NCBI GenBank assembly: GCA_019894815.1
Contig: JAGXNU010000129.1
Location: 1-6,075, forward strand
DNA from: Promethearchaeota archaeon
GTDB lineage: Archaea > Asgardarchaeota > Lokiarchaeia > Sigyniarchaeales > SOKP01
Reading direction: 5' to 3'
Length of the DNA stretch: 6,075 nt
In this document: piece by piece, positions 1-5,358 of the stretch
Layout of the letters: each line of letters starts with the position of its first letter
How positions within the stretch are numbered: the first letter of the stretch is position 1
Translations under genes and position numbers: made by a program
The notes under the pieces: model-generated
Seen by the model: only the letters and a program-made list of their open reading frames with translations
Database searches by the model: none
Told to the model about the DNA's origin: nothing

Positions 1-1182
1 GATTATAAATTTACCTCCACCAATATTCATTTTAGTTAGTTCGTTTATGTCTTTATTAAACTGTTCTTTAGTTAAATTAATTATTTGGTCGTAAGGAAAT
101 GATTCCATGCAGAAAAGCCCGATCCTGTATTTAATATTTTTAAAAAATGGTAACCCACTTGGATATAGTGTTCCTTTTTCTAAGGCTTTCATCATGCAAG
201 GCACTCCTACGAAAGCTATTTTCTCGTATTTCTTACATTGATCTATGATGGTTAAAGAAGGTGAATTCGCGTATTTTGTACCTCCAGTTTTATATAAATC
301 TTTTACATCATCAATAATGACTGGTTCGGGTTTCCATAGTTCTTTTGAATGTTGTACTGCAATAACTGCATCTACTAATTTCTTACTTAGCAAATATTCT
401 GCGATGGTTGTTACTACACCTCCATCTTGTCTTACTTTTATAATTTCTTCCTTTTTAGTACTCCCCGAATAAGTGTTAAAATAAGCTCCAATTTTATCTG
501 ACCATTTCAATTCTTTATCTAATTTCTTGATTGCTTCATTAGCCTGGTCAATAGAAAAGGAACGAGGACAAACACTAAAACACAAACCACACTTCATGCA
601 AGAATCATCATCTATTTCCAAATTATCAGCATCTACCATAATAGCATTTACAGGACATATAGCAGAACACCATCCACATTGACAGCAAGCACCCGCATCA
701 AATACAATCGAAACGGGCTCAAAATAATTCTCCATGAAATCATTTGGAAGATCTTTCGCTTGATAACGGTAAAAATATTCCTTGACTTCTACTTGTTTCT
801 CTTCACCCTTTATCTTTTTCGTGATCATTTTTGTTTTAACTTCAACATGCTCTTCAACATAACCCTGAGCCATCAAGTAAATTACATCACGAATTACATT
901 TTCGGGGGGAAATTCCGTGATTTCACTTGCTATTTCTGATAGGAATAAAGGATTTTTTCCTTGAAGTCTTTCAAGCACGATTTTCCTTTCAGTTTCCGCA
1001 TCAATCATGGCATCTAAAATGTAGAAAAATTCTTGTTCAGAATATTTTCCTGTCTTCAAAATTTCATCTTTTGCTTCATAAAATGCTCTTACTTGAAAAT
1101 TTGTGGAAGCAACATAGGTCGCATCCATCAATTCTTTTAGAGAAATATTCCCAAACATGTTGTTCTTTTCTATTGACACCAT
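1..1182 (-). CDS. FrhB/FdhB-family iron-sulfur flavoprotein, C-terminus cut by window edge
   Basis: This gene reads without a stop from ATG at 1182 to base 1, giving 394 residues of a longer protein. Residues 1-160 match no family I recognise; 76-112 look like a small helical or winged-helix fold. Two 4Fe-4S motifs follow: C166-C169-C172-C176-P and C195-C198-C201-C205-P. From about residue 235 it resembles the F420 hydrogenase/dehydrogenase beta subunit family (FrhB/FdhB): a YSG start, RQDGGVVTT at 251-259, FVGVPCMM at 324-331 and RIGLFCMESF at 353-362. Family members bind FAD and pass electrons between F420 or another carrier and iron-sulfur partners. Lying 109 bases after vhuD, it may exchange electrons with the HdrA-VhuD module; that is inference, as are its electron carrier and its membership of the operon. 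A start at 1158 is also possible; neither start has a clear Shine-Dalgarno site. No in-frame TGA is present. Confidence 0.9.
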   Translation of the reverse strand, partial: MVSIEKNNMFGNISLKELMDATYVASTNFQVRAFYEAKDEILKTGKYSEQEFFYILDAMIDAETERKIVLERLQGKNPLFLSEIASEITEFPPENVIRDVIYLMAQGYVEEHVEVKTKMITKKIKGEEKQVEVKEYFYRYQAKDLPNDFMENYFEPVSIVFDAGACCQCGWCSAICPVNAIMVDADNLEIDDDSCMKCGLCFSVCPRSFSIDQANEAIKKLDKELKWSDKIGAYFNTYSGSTKKEEIIKVRQDGGVVTTIAEYLLSKKLVDAVIAVQHSKELWKPEPVIIDDVKDLYKTGGTKYANSPSLTIIDQCKKYEKIAFVGVPCMMKALEKGTLYPSGLPFFKNIKYRIGLFCMESFPYDQIINLTKEQFNKDINELTKMNIGGGKFII

Positions 1183-1225
1183 ACTTTTTCAAATCTTTTT
1201 TTATTATCAAATTATACAAATTAAA

Positions 1226-1239
1226 CAATATATAACCCC
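1226..1239 (-). promoter_or_regulatory. TATA-like box ahead of the FrhB-family gene
   Basis: The minus strand reads TTATATAT at 1235-1228, about 46 bases before the ATG at 1182. Initiation about 25 bases downstream would give a leader of roughly 20 bases. If real, the FrhB-family gene has its own promoter in addition to readthrough from hdrA-vhuD. The box abuts the 3' arm of the SECIS-like hairpin. AT-rich sequence makes chance matches common. Confidence 0.4.
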
Positions 1240-1301
1240 ATCCTTGCTAGGATCGTCATCCTATAACTAGAATTTTTTTATAGGATTCATTCTATGGGGT
1301 T
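1234..1301 (-). promoter_or_regulatory. SECIS-like RNA hairpin in the 3' region of vhuD
   Basis: Read on the minus strand, an 8-bp inner stem (1285-1278 TCCTATAA with 1266-1259 TTATAGGA) closes an 11-base apical loop that begins with a run of A. Directly below it, 5' TGAA (1289-1286) faces 3' TGAC (1258-1255). This gives an A-U pair, tandem A.G and G.A pairs and U opposite C. This is the kink-turn-like quartet (UGAN/NGAN) of eukaryotic SECIS elements, and the unpaired A residues come 8 base pairs above it, much as in eukaryotic SECIS. An outer 8-bp stem AACCCCAT/ATGGGGTT (1301-1294 with 1241-1234) closes the structure. Its 5' arm overlaps the last codons of vhuD. A small side hairpin ATCCT-AGCA-AGGAT (1253-1240) competes with the bottom of the outer stem. 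Position after vhuD and the six upstream in-frame UGAs support a SECIS role; the fold was made by eye. Confidence 0.82.
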
Positions 1302-1741
1302 GTTGTAACTTCGTTTTTTGATATATCTAAACTCTGAGTACTTATTGGATTGGGACCTAATCGTTGGATTTTTTCAAAGGCGTCTTCAACGCTTTTAACT
1401 AATTTCTCTGATTCTGCACTACTTAACCAGTACATGTTGACTCTCTGATTGCCGAAACCTCTTTTTTCTAAGATACGATTGGCAAAATCGACGTGTTTTT
1501 GGGCTGTAAAATTTCCGACTTTATATTGACACTCGTCTGGTCTTCAACCTACAACCATCACGCCATCAGCGCCTTGATTTATGGAATGAAGGATATATTT
1601 GACATCCACCCTCCCAGTACACCTTACTTTAATGATCTTTACCGAGGAAGTATATTTCATTCGCGAAACACCTGCTAAATCGGCAGCTCCATAGCCTCAT
1701 TTAAGGCATGCAAACATTATGATAGTATATTCATATTCCAT
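1292..1741 (-). CDS. vhuD: VhuD/MvhD-type electron-transfer protein with two selenocysteines
   Basis: The gene encodes 149 residues (ATG 1741, TAG 1294-1292) if TGA at codons 15 and 66 is read as selenocysteine. It is the complete MvhD/VhuD (FlpD-like) family domain: ACLKUGYGAADLAGVSR at 11-27 matches the family's C-x-x-C-x-Y-x-G-A-D-x-A-G-x-S-R, VRCTGRVD at 39-46 matches the MCSGRVD segment, and VVGURPDECQY at 63-73 matches AGCHPGDCHY. Both Sec residues sit where family members have cysteine, with C12, C41 and C71 retained. The family binds a 2Fe-2S cluster and relays electrons from NiFe hydrogenase or formate dehydrogenase to HdrA. A strong Shine-Dalgarno GGAGGT lies 8 bases before the ATG, touching the hdrA stop, so it is co-transcribed with hdrA. 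A standard gene caller would miss it: there is no long TGA-free frame. Methanogen VhuD is a known selenoprotein family; two Sec residues in one VhuD is unusual. Confidence 0.95.
1544..1546 (-). other. UGA codon read as selenocysteine (VhuD residue 66)
   Basis: TGA in frame within VVG-U-RPDEC. Family members have Cys here (GCHPGDC). C71 follows five residues later as in homologues. Conserved family sequence continues on both sides. Confidence 0.92.
1697..1699 (-). other. UGA codon read as selenocysteine (VhuD residue 15)
   Basis: TGA in frame within ACLK-U-GYGAAD. It replaces the second Cys of the family's C-x-x-C motif and leaves a C-x-x-U pair with C12. Confidence 0.92.
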
Positions 1742-1746
1742 CTCGT

Positions 1747-3711
1747 TTAACCTCCTTCCAAAATTCCATTAATTTCGGCTATTATTTGATCATCACGGTA
1801 ATATCGAATATCGATTGCTTGTGTTGGGCAACAAGTCGCACAAACTCCGCATCCATCACAATTTATCTCATCTACGACAGCTCCTTCAGATTCAACGATT
1901 TTTATGGCTCCCTTAGGGCATTCTTTTTCACAACGACCACATGATATGCAGAATTCCTTGACAACTTCAGCTACGATTAATTCCAAATCAATTTCACCTG
2001 CTGATGTTAATTCCGCTACTTTACTTGCTGCTGCTCGAGCTTGCGAAACGGAATAAGCGATGTCCTTTGGTCCTTGGGCAAATCCGGCGATAAAGATCCC
2101 TTTAGTTTTTGTTTCTTGGGGTGAGAGTCCAAAATGAGATTCTGTAAGAAAACCATTTTTATCAACGTCTAAATTCAGCACTTTGGCGATTTTATTCGTT
2201 CCTTTACTCGGTAATGCGGCAGTTGATAAAACTACTAAATCTGCATTTATTTTAATGATCTCATCCGTTAATGAGGAGTACACGCGCACATTTACATCCT
2301 TAGTTTCAGGATCTTCTTTTACTTCTCCTACTTTTCCTCGAATCATTCTGATATCAGAATCTTTTGCACGTTGGTAATATTCCTCAAATCCTTTTTCATT
2401 CGTTCGAATATCTATGTAACAGATGGTTATATTCGAGTCGGGAAATTCTTCCTTGAGAAGCTTACCGTTTTTAAGTGCTAACATGCAACATACTCCCGAA
2501 CAATAAGGCCGTTCAGTATCCCTGCTTCCTACACATTGAATAAATACAATTTCTTCTGGTTTTTTATTATCAGAAAGTCTTCGCACGTGACCTTCTAGAG
2601 GTCCGTTTGGAGAGAGCATTCGTTCAAGTTGGGCCTGCGTGATAACATTTTCAAATTCACCATAACCATATTCACCGAATGGTTCATAAATGTCCCATCC
2701 AGTTGCAATTATTATTGTGCCCACTTTAAAATTTACATCTTCGGCTAATTGGCTAAAATCTATAGCGTCTAACTCACAAGCTTCTACACAGGCAAAACAT
2801 TCTACGCAAGTTTCGCGGTGTATATCATATAAAAATGGTACTGCTTGTCCAAATGCGATATCAATGGTTTTTCTTGCTCCTAAGTATTCATCAAAAAAGT
2901 TCGTCGTATAAGTAGGGCAATTTTCAGTGCAAGATCCACACCCATTACATTTTTCAGTAATGAATCGAGGTTTTTTCTCAACAACCACTTCATAATTCCC
3001 TACATAACCATCTACGCTTTTTACTTCACTGAAACTCAAAACTTCAATGTTTTTATTACGGTTTACTTCTAACATTAAAGGTCCACAGATTCATATTGAA
3101 CAATCATCTGTGGGAAAGGTTCGATCAAGCTGTGCCATTCTGCCTCCAATTGTGGTCTTCTCTTCAACCAAGTATACTTTAATTCCTTGATTAGCGAGAT
3201 CTAATGCCGAATTCATCCCTGCAATTCCACCACCAACCACTAATGTAGCTTTTTCAACTGGAACGGTTCTAATAGGAACGATTTCTAGCTCCCTAGCGCG
3301 TTTAATTCCACTATTAACAAGAATTTTAGCCTTTTCAAGAGCTTCTTCATTACTTTCAGTACACCAACTACAATGTTCTCGAACATTTACCATCTGGAAA
3401 TAATATGGACTCATTTCTGTCTCCGATATTGATCCTCGGTAAATAGGTTCGTGTGTCCTTGGAGTTCAAGCTGAAGCTACAACCCGGGTCAAATTTTTTT
3501 CCTTGATGTCTTCTATTATTTCATTTTGCCCGCTTTCAGTTCAAAGAAAAGCGTGTGTTTTCGAGATGACTACACCATCAAGTCCTTTAGCGAATTCTAC
3601 CAGTTTATTGCAATCAATTTTCCCTTTGATATTAATGCCTCACTGACAAGCGTAAAACCCAATTCTTTTTCCCATTTCTTTCCCTTTTTCTTTGGTCTGT
3701 CTATCAGACAT
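1747..3711 (-). CDS. hdrA: HdrA with four selenocysteines, FAD- and 4Fe-4S-binding bifurcating subunit
   Basis: The gene spans ATG 3711 to TAA 1749-1747 and encodes 654 residues, the usual HdrA length, if four TGA codons are read as Sec. Order of parts: N-terminal domain with ACQUG (21-25), FLUTESGQ (55-62) and ASAUTPRTHEP (79-89); REHCSW (111-116); FAD site VVGGGIAG (158-165); TFPTDDCSIUICGP (198-211); inserted ferredoxin with C255/C258/C261/C265 and C302/C305/C308/C312; the HdrA cluster C393, C404, C408, C409; FAD-domain end IFIAGFAQGPKDIAYS (539-554); C-terminal ferredoxin with C588/C591/C594/C598 and C618/C621/C624/C628. U24, U57, U82 and U207 each take the place of a conserved HdrA cysteine. 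HdrA bifurcates electrons, linking heterodisulfide-type reduction to ferredoxin reduction, in the cytoplasm. GGTGG lies 5 bases before the ATG. vhuD follows after 5 bases. Extra cysteines C117 and C209 stand beside conserved motifs. A TGA-aware caller would break the gene into 3091-3414 and 1747-3075 pieces; frame and family match are continuous, so this is not a pseudogene. Confidence 0.96.
1750..1755 (-). promoter_or_regulatory. Shine-Dalgarno site of vhuD
   Basis: The minus strand reads GGAGGT at 1755-1750, 8 bases before the vhuD ATG and directly before the hdrA TAA stop. It fixes the vhuD start and supports translational coupling of the two genes. Confidence 0.85.
3091..3093 (-). other. 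UGA codon read as selenocysteine (HdrA residue 207)
   Basis: TGA in frame within TDDCSI-U-ICGPLM. HdrA homologues have DCSxC here, so Sec replaces the second conserved cysteine of the motif. As I recall, this is also a Sec position in Sec-containing HdrA of methanogens. Confidence 0.95.
3466..3468 (-). other. UGA codon read as selenocysteine (HdrA residue 82)
   Basis: TGA in frame within RVVASA-U-TPRTHEP. The family motif is VVAAC(S/T)PRxHEP, so Sec stands at the conserved Cys. Confidence 0.93.
3541..3543 (-). other. UGA codon read as selenocysteine (HdrA residue 57)
   Basis: TGA in frame within HAFL-U-TESGQNEI. The family motif is (Y/F)MCSxPGQ, so Sec stands at the conserved Cys of the N-terminal domain. 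Confidence 0.93.
3640..3642 (-). other. UGA codon read as selenocysteine (HdrA residue 24)
   Basis: TGA in frame within RIGFYACQ-U-GINIKG. The family motif is CHCGxNI near the HdrA N-terminus. Sec replaces the second Cys and leaves C-x-U with C22. Confidence 0.93.
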
Positions 3712-3767
3712 TTCTGCCACCTTTTTTCATTCACCTCTTAATTCTACAATTTTGTAAGGGGGAATAG

Positions 3768-3806
3768 ACTTGATAATTACTCTTAAAAATCTTGAGTATA
3801 TCAAAT
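3768..3806 (-). promoter_or_regulatory. Hairpin in the hdrA leader
   Basis: On the minus strand ATTTGATA (3806-3799) pairs with TATCAAGT (3775-3768), including one U.G pair. After a 1-by-3 internal loop, ACTC (3797-3794) pairs with GAGT (3782-3779) around an 11-base loop. It lies 56 bases before the hdrA start and within the likely transcript. It lacks the UGA/GA quartet, so I do not call it a SECIS. It could regulate hdrA or be chance in AT-rich DNA. Confidence 0.35.
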
Positions 3807-3880
3807 ATTCTCATTACTTTCGATTACGAAATACCTTACTTTTTAATAATTTATTTTATTTTATTTTTAACTTTTATGCT

Positions 3881-3896
3881 ATTTATATTTATATTT
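3881..3896 (-). promoter_or_regulatory. TATA-like promoter element of the hdrA-vhuD operon
   Basis: The minus strand reads AAATATAAATATAAAT at 3896-3881. Initiation about 25 bases downstream would start the transcript near 3862 and leave a leader of about 150 bases containing the 3768-3806 hairpin. The surrounding DNA is very AT-rich, so the exact box is uncertain. Confidence 0.35.
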
Positions 3897-3929
3897 TAAT
3901 AGTATTAAGCGATATAAGCAATTTTCTTA

Positions 3930-4034
3930 TCGAAAAAAATCATTTACTTAATATTAAAAATAATAGAAACCGAATTAAAAATAATGGGATTCGCAACAAA
4001 AATTAAGATTTGTGGTGTTAATTGATCAGAAAAA
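3930..4034 (-). terminator. T-tract cluster after the epimerase-like gene
   Basis: Just after the minus-strand TAA at 4037-4035 come repeated runs of five or more T, with no strong hairpin. Archaeal RNA polymerase commonly terminates at such oligo-U tracts. The cluster probably separates this gene from hdrA. Confidence 0.4.
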
Positions 4035-5168
4035 TTATATTTTTGTTATTATTTCCAACTTTTTATTCTCTTCATATAAAGTATTAATTACTTTCTCTAA
4101 TTCTTCGATTTTTGTTTCAAGCATGTCGATTTTCTTAAAATTACGTGAAAGTAACCTTCTGATTAGCTTATTTTCAGATACAGTGAAAGAACCAATTTTT
4201 TTCTTAAAGAATTTAAATCTTTTATAGGGCTCTGATTTCTTTAATAGATGTATTTTCACGAAACTTTTTACTCTAGCAATAAAGAATCCTTTGGGTCCAA
4301 CTTTTTTCTTTACATCATCATAATAATCTTCGAGAGTATGGTTTTGATATTTTAATAGACCTTGTGAATCATGTGTTTCCATGAACCCACAGTGAAATTG
4401 ATCTTTCGCAAAAGCCTCATCTGGTAAAAATTCTCGCCCTAATCCCATAATTGCCATCATGTCGTTTAAATATTCCCTATATGTGATTCTACAACTTTTT
4501 CCTCCCGCTATGTGAAAAGTTCTACCCCAAACCTCAGAACATTCAACTGCATTAGCTAAGGCAAGACCAACATCTCGTGTATCACATGTCTCGATTGAAG
4601 TTTCTAGGGGCATGTGGAACATTAAAGGATCCAATTCAAGCTTATTAATTGAAGTTATATACGTCAATCTAAAGATGGCATGCTCCAAGCTTGATTCTTT
4701 TACAAGCCTTTCAGCAGATATTTTAGTGAGAGCATAAAAATCTCCTTTACTTGGAATGAGAGGATCAGTAACTTTTATCATGGGATTATTAACTCTATCC
4801 CCATAAACCGCTACTGATGACGTGAAAATTATTTTAGGAGGATTTACTTGGTTTTTCATGCTTTCAAGAATATTCAGAGTACCTCCAACATTAACATGTT
4901 CAGCTAACTCTGGTTGATAATCTGCTAAAGGAGGGATAATCGCAGCAAGATGAATTATTACATCTCGACTCTTGACAGCCTTTTCAACATCAAGTTTATT
5001 CGTAATATCGCCCCATATAATTTCCACATCTTTCTGGATCTTGCGGAAAATTCTTAAATTCTTGCGATTTTTTATCTCAAGTATTCTTACATCATGATCG
5101 CGATTTAATAACTCGTTTAATACGCTCAGACCAACGTTTCCAAAGGCTCCTGTCAATAATATTCTCAT
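4035..5168 (-). CDS. NAD-dependent epimerase/dehydratase (extended SDR) with basic tail and coiled coil
   Basis: The 377-residue protein starts at ATG 5168, with a weak GAGAG at 5179-5175, and ends at TAA 4037-4035. It is an extended short-chain dehydrogenase: nucleotide-binding TGAFGNVG at 6-13 in a Rossmann start, WGDIT at 52-56, HLAAI at 73-77, VNVGGTLNIL at 92-101, TSSVAVYG at 116-123 with the catalytic Ser, and YALTK at 145-149 with catalytic Tyr145 and Lys149. Such enzymes act on nucleotide sugars or related substrates with NAD(P); the substrate cannot be told from sequence. Residues 1-280 form the usual enzyme. Beyond them is an unusual tail: a Lys/Arg/Phe-rich stretch (about 287-345) that could touch membrane or nucleic acid, then a predicted coiled coil (347-374, ETKIEELEKV onward). 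Nothing links its function to the downstream hdrA genes, and T-tracts lie between. No in-frame TGA is present. Confidence 0.92.
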   Translation of the reverse strand: MRILLTGAFGNVGLSVLNELLNRDHDVRILEIKNRKNLRIFRKIQKDVEIIWGDITNKLDVEKAVKSRDVIIHLAAIIPPLADYQPELAEHVNVGGTLNILESMKNQVNPPKIIFTSSVAVYGDRVNNPMIKVTDPLIPSKGDFYALTKISAERLVKESSLEHAIFRLTYITSINKLELDPLMFHMPLETSIETCDTRDVGLALANAVECSEVWGRTFHIAGGKSCRITYREYLNDMMAIMGLGREFLPDEAFAKDQFHCGFMETHDSQGLLKYQNHTLEDYYDDVKKKVGPKGFFIARVKSFVKIHLLKKSEPYKRFKFFKKKIGSFTVSENKLIRRLLSRNFKKIDMLETKIEELEKVINTLYEENKKLEIITKI

Positions 5169-5284
5169 TTATATCTCTCTTTTGTTTATTATTAGACTCA
5201 AAAAAAATCGGGAAAAAACCTCTCGATGAAGAAAGATTATTATCCTAATAATAAGAAGTAAATTTCAACTTATGAGTTATAGGG

Positions 5285-5340
5285 TTGTGATCGCAACTTT
5301 TAATAATTCTTAACGTACTATAAAATTAGAGCAATCACAA
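5285..5340. repeat. Inverted repeat flanking the regulator promoter
   Basis: TTGTGAT at 5285-5291 is mirrored by ATCACAA at 5334-5340. With flanking bases the match reaches 9 of 11 (GTTGTGATCGC against GCAATCACAAA). The half-sites lie about 49 bases apart and bracket the TATA-like box. The left half is also part of a near-palindrome GTTGTGATCGCAAC (5284-5297). It could be an operator, possibly for autoregulation; function is inference. Confidence 0.35.
5317..5326 (+). promoter_or_regulatory. TATA-like box of the regulator gene
   Basis: ACTATAAAAT lies about 35 bases before the ATG at 5359. Initiation about 25 bases downstream would leave a leader of only about 10 bases, which fits the absence of a Shine-Dalgarno site before this start. 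Confidence 0.5.
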
Positions 5341-5358
5341 ACAAGCGTGTAATTAACA

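Larger units (their letters stand above)
3712..4034. other. AT-rich intergenic region and hdrA leader
   Basis: This gap of about 320 bases separates the epimerase-like gene from hdrA, both on the minus strand. It holds several minus-strand T-tracts just after the epimerase stop, a TATA-like stretch at 3896-3881, a hairpin at 3768-3806 and the hdrA Shine-Dalgarno site GGTGG at 3717-3721. No convincing protein gene is seen on either strand; a 78-codon open frame on the plus strand (3770-4006) has low-complexity AT-driven composition. Confidence 0.7.
5169..5358. other. Divergent intergenic region
   Basis: The 190 bases between the epimerase-like gene (minus) and the regulator gene (plus) are AT-rich and should hold both promoters. 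I see a TATA-like box for the regulator gene and a widely spaced inverted repeat around it. On the epimerase side only weak AT-rich candidates such as CTAATAATAA are visible. Confidence 0.6.

Noticed and set aside
245..1235. Plus-strand open frames opposite the FrhB-family gene
   Set aside because: They are antisense shadows of a continuous minus-strand gene with clear iron-sulfur and FrhB motifs.
1747..3414. hdrA as a frameshifted or decayed pseudogene split into separate pieces
   Set aside because: All interruptions are in-frame TGA, none is TAA, TAG or a frameshift, and every one sits on a conserved cysteine column. Family sequence runs through without loss.
1292..3711. TGA as tryptophan (alternative genetic code)
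   Set aside because: The TGA sites match conserved Cys, not Trp; TGG codes Trp in these genes; and TGA terminates the regulator gene.
3768..3806. hdrA leader hairpin as a 5' SECIS
   Set aside because: Its internal loop is U opposite AAU, without the UGA/GA quartet or the archaeal GAA/A arrangement.
3712..3813. Extension of hdrA upstream through another TGA at 3729
   Set aside because: The frame is open upstream, but the sequence does not resemble the HdrA N-terminus, has no ATG, and a Shine-Dalgarno GGTGG fits the ATG at 3711. The TGA is most likely untranslated.
3770..4006. 78-codon plus-strand open frame in the gap before hdrA
   Set aside because: Its composition (Asn, Ile, Phe, Tyr, Lys) is what AT-rich noncoding DNA gives by chance; it has no Shine-Dalgarno site, no family resemblance, and lies antisense to the hdrA leader.
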